13,400 bases of DNA. Source: an uncultured Clostridia bacterium. GTDB taxonomy: Bacteria > Bacillota > Clostridia > Christensenellales > Borkfalkiaceae. How positions within the stretch are numbered: the first letter of the stretch is position 1; each line of letters starts with the position of its first letter. Under the pieces are notes generated by a model, which did no database searches, was not told where the DNA came from, and was given only the letters and a program-made list of their open reading frames with translations. This document shows positions 12,969 through 13,400 of the stretch, one piece after another. Made by a program: the position numbers and the translations under genes. The stretch covers positions 1 through 13,400 of the forward strand of contig CALGVF010000280.1 in NCBI GenBank assembly GCA_937920115.1, written 5' to 3'.

Positions 12969-13278
12969 TGTAGTATTTCTCCGTTATAAATTCTCCTATT
13001 TTAAGGACGTCTTTCCAGTCTCGCAAAAACTCCTTGATTTTTTCTCTTCCGAGACCGGTAATGCTGTAATACTTTCTGAGTCTGCCGTTGTGTTCGGCGG
13101 ATCTTACCGAAACGTAGCCGCCCGCTTCGAGTCTTCGTAGAATCGGGTACAGGGTAGATTCGGAAATTTCGACCACGGGCGAAATATTTTTGATAAGTTC
13201 GTACCCGTATGTTTCGCCGTTTAGCATAGCGGACAGAATACAAGTTTCCAGCACGCCTCTTTTCAGTTGCGAATCCAT
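12961..13278 (-). CDS. PadR family transcriptional regulator
   Basis: A 105-residue winged-helix DNA-binding protein. It has the family pattern QLKRGVLETCILSAML near the start, NGETYGYELIKNI, the recognition region SESTLYPILRRLEAGGYV, and RKYYSITGLGREKI of the wing, with a short C-terminal dimer helix. The ATG at 13276-13278 is chosen because AAAGGAGG lies 5 bases upstream; the in-frame ATG at 13294-13296 would place this ribosome binding site inside the gene. It is first in an operon with the DUF1700 and DUF4097 genes. A palindrome over the promoter suggests it controls its own operon, as is common for PadR proteins. The inducing signal cannot be read from the sequence. Confidence 0.93.
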   Translation of the reverse strand: MDSQLKRGVLETCILSAMLNGETYGYELIKNISPVVEISESTLYPILRRLEAGGYVSVRSAEHNGRLRKYYSITGLGREKIKEFLRDWKDVLKIGEFITEKYYNV

Positions 13279-13299
13279 AAATGCCTCCTTTCGCATAAT

Positions 13300-13328
13300 A
13301 CTATACTACGCATAGTATGCAAAGTCAA
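13300..13328 (-). promoter_or_regulatory. Promoter of the padR-DUF1700-DUF4097 operon
   Basis: On the minus strand TTGACT (13328-13323) and TATAGT (13305-13300) are spaced by exactly 17 bases, and a strong ribosome binding site follows. It overlaps the palindrome at 13303-13318. The 70 or so bases upstream to the window end show nothing further. Confidence 0.85.
13303..13318. promoter_or_regulatory. Palindromic operator candidate for PadR
   Basis: ATACTA, 4 bases, TAGTAT forms a perfect inverted repeat within the spacer and partly over the -10 hexamer. A second, longer imperfect symmetry (GCATACTAT...ATAGTATTATGC) surrounds it. A bound dimer here would block RNA polymerase, so it is the likely PadR site. 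Confidence 0.65.
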
Positions 13329-13400
13329 GCATTTTTTGCAAAAAAGTTTAAAAAATTTTTCGAGGTTTGCGATTTTTTTACCTCTATCGGCTCGGCGGGT

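Noticed and set aside
13279..13296. Earlier ATG start for padR
   Set aside because: It would put the AAAGGAGG ribosome binding site inside the coding sequence and has no such site of its own.
1..13400. tRNA or rRNA genes
   Set aside because: No cloverleaf, TTCRANYC-type T arm or rRNA-like sequence was recognised on either strand by eye.

Overview
The window looks like the replication-origin region of a low- to moderate-GC Gram-positive bacterium, most likely an uncultured member of the Clostridia (Bacillota). The evidence is the rpmH-rnpA-yidD-yidC-jag cluster, TTGACA/TATAAT promoters, strong AGGAGG-type ribosome binding sites, DnaA boxes of the TTATCCACA type, and families such as PepV, DUF1700 and PadR. 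A narrower taxonomic call is not possible from the sequence alone.

Left arm (1-4732): every gene is on the minus strand and is transcribed away from the origin, in the order dnaN (sliding clamp), rpmH (L34), rnpA (RNase P protein), yidD, yidC (membrane insertase), jag (KhpB-like RNA-binding protein). rpmH has a perfect TTGACA-17-TATAAT promoter. YidC carries a very large extracytoplasmic insertion and Jag ends in a Gly/Arg-rich tail. dnaA, which normally sits between rpmH and dnaN, is absent, and dnaN faces the same way as rpmH.

Origin (4733-5164): an AT-rich intergenic region between divergent dnaN and rsmG with three perfect DnaA boxes, some weaker ones and a very AT-rich core. It is the probable oriC.

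Right arm (5165-13400): rsmG is followed by an accessory stretch (about 5846-6960) of hairpin-rich repeats around a frameshifted DUF559 gene. Next comes a minus-strand operon of a PepV-type M20 dipeptidase, a SLOG (DUF1273/YpsA-like) protein and a permuted NlpC/P60-like (YiiX/DUF830-type) protein. gltX is divergent from this operon with overlapping promoters, and ends at a strong terminator. A second repeat cluster (11061-11333) has the same repeat family as the first. The window ends with a minus-strand operon of a PadR regulator, a DUF1700 membrane protein and a DUF4097 beta-repeat protein, with a palindrome over the promoter that suggests autoregulation.

The most unusual signal is the dispersed repeat family. 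Its copies share conserved outer arms (CTCCTTCGGGG-type on one side, GACGGAAGGGGACA or GACGATAGGGGATA on the other), but the hairpin between the arms has a different sequence in different copies while staying self-complementary. Two copies bracket the broken DUF559 gene as 46-bp direct repeats.
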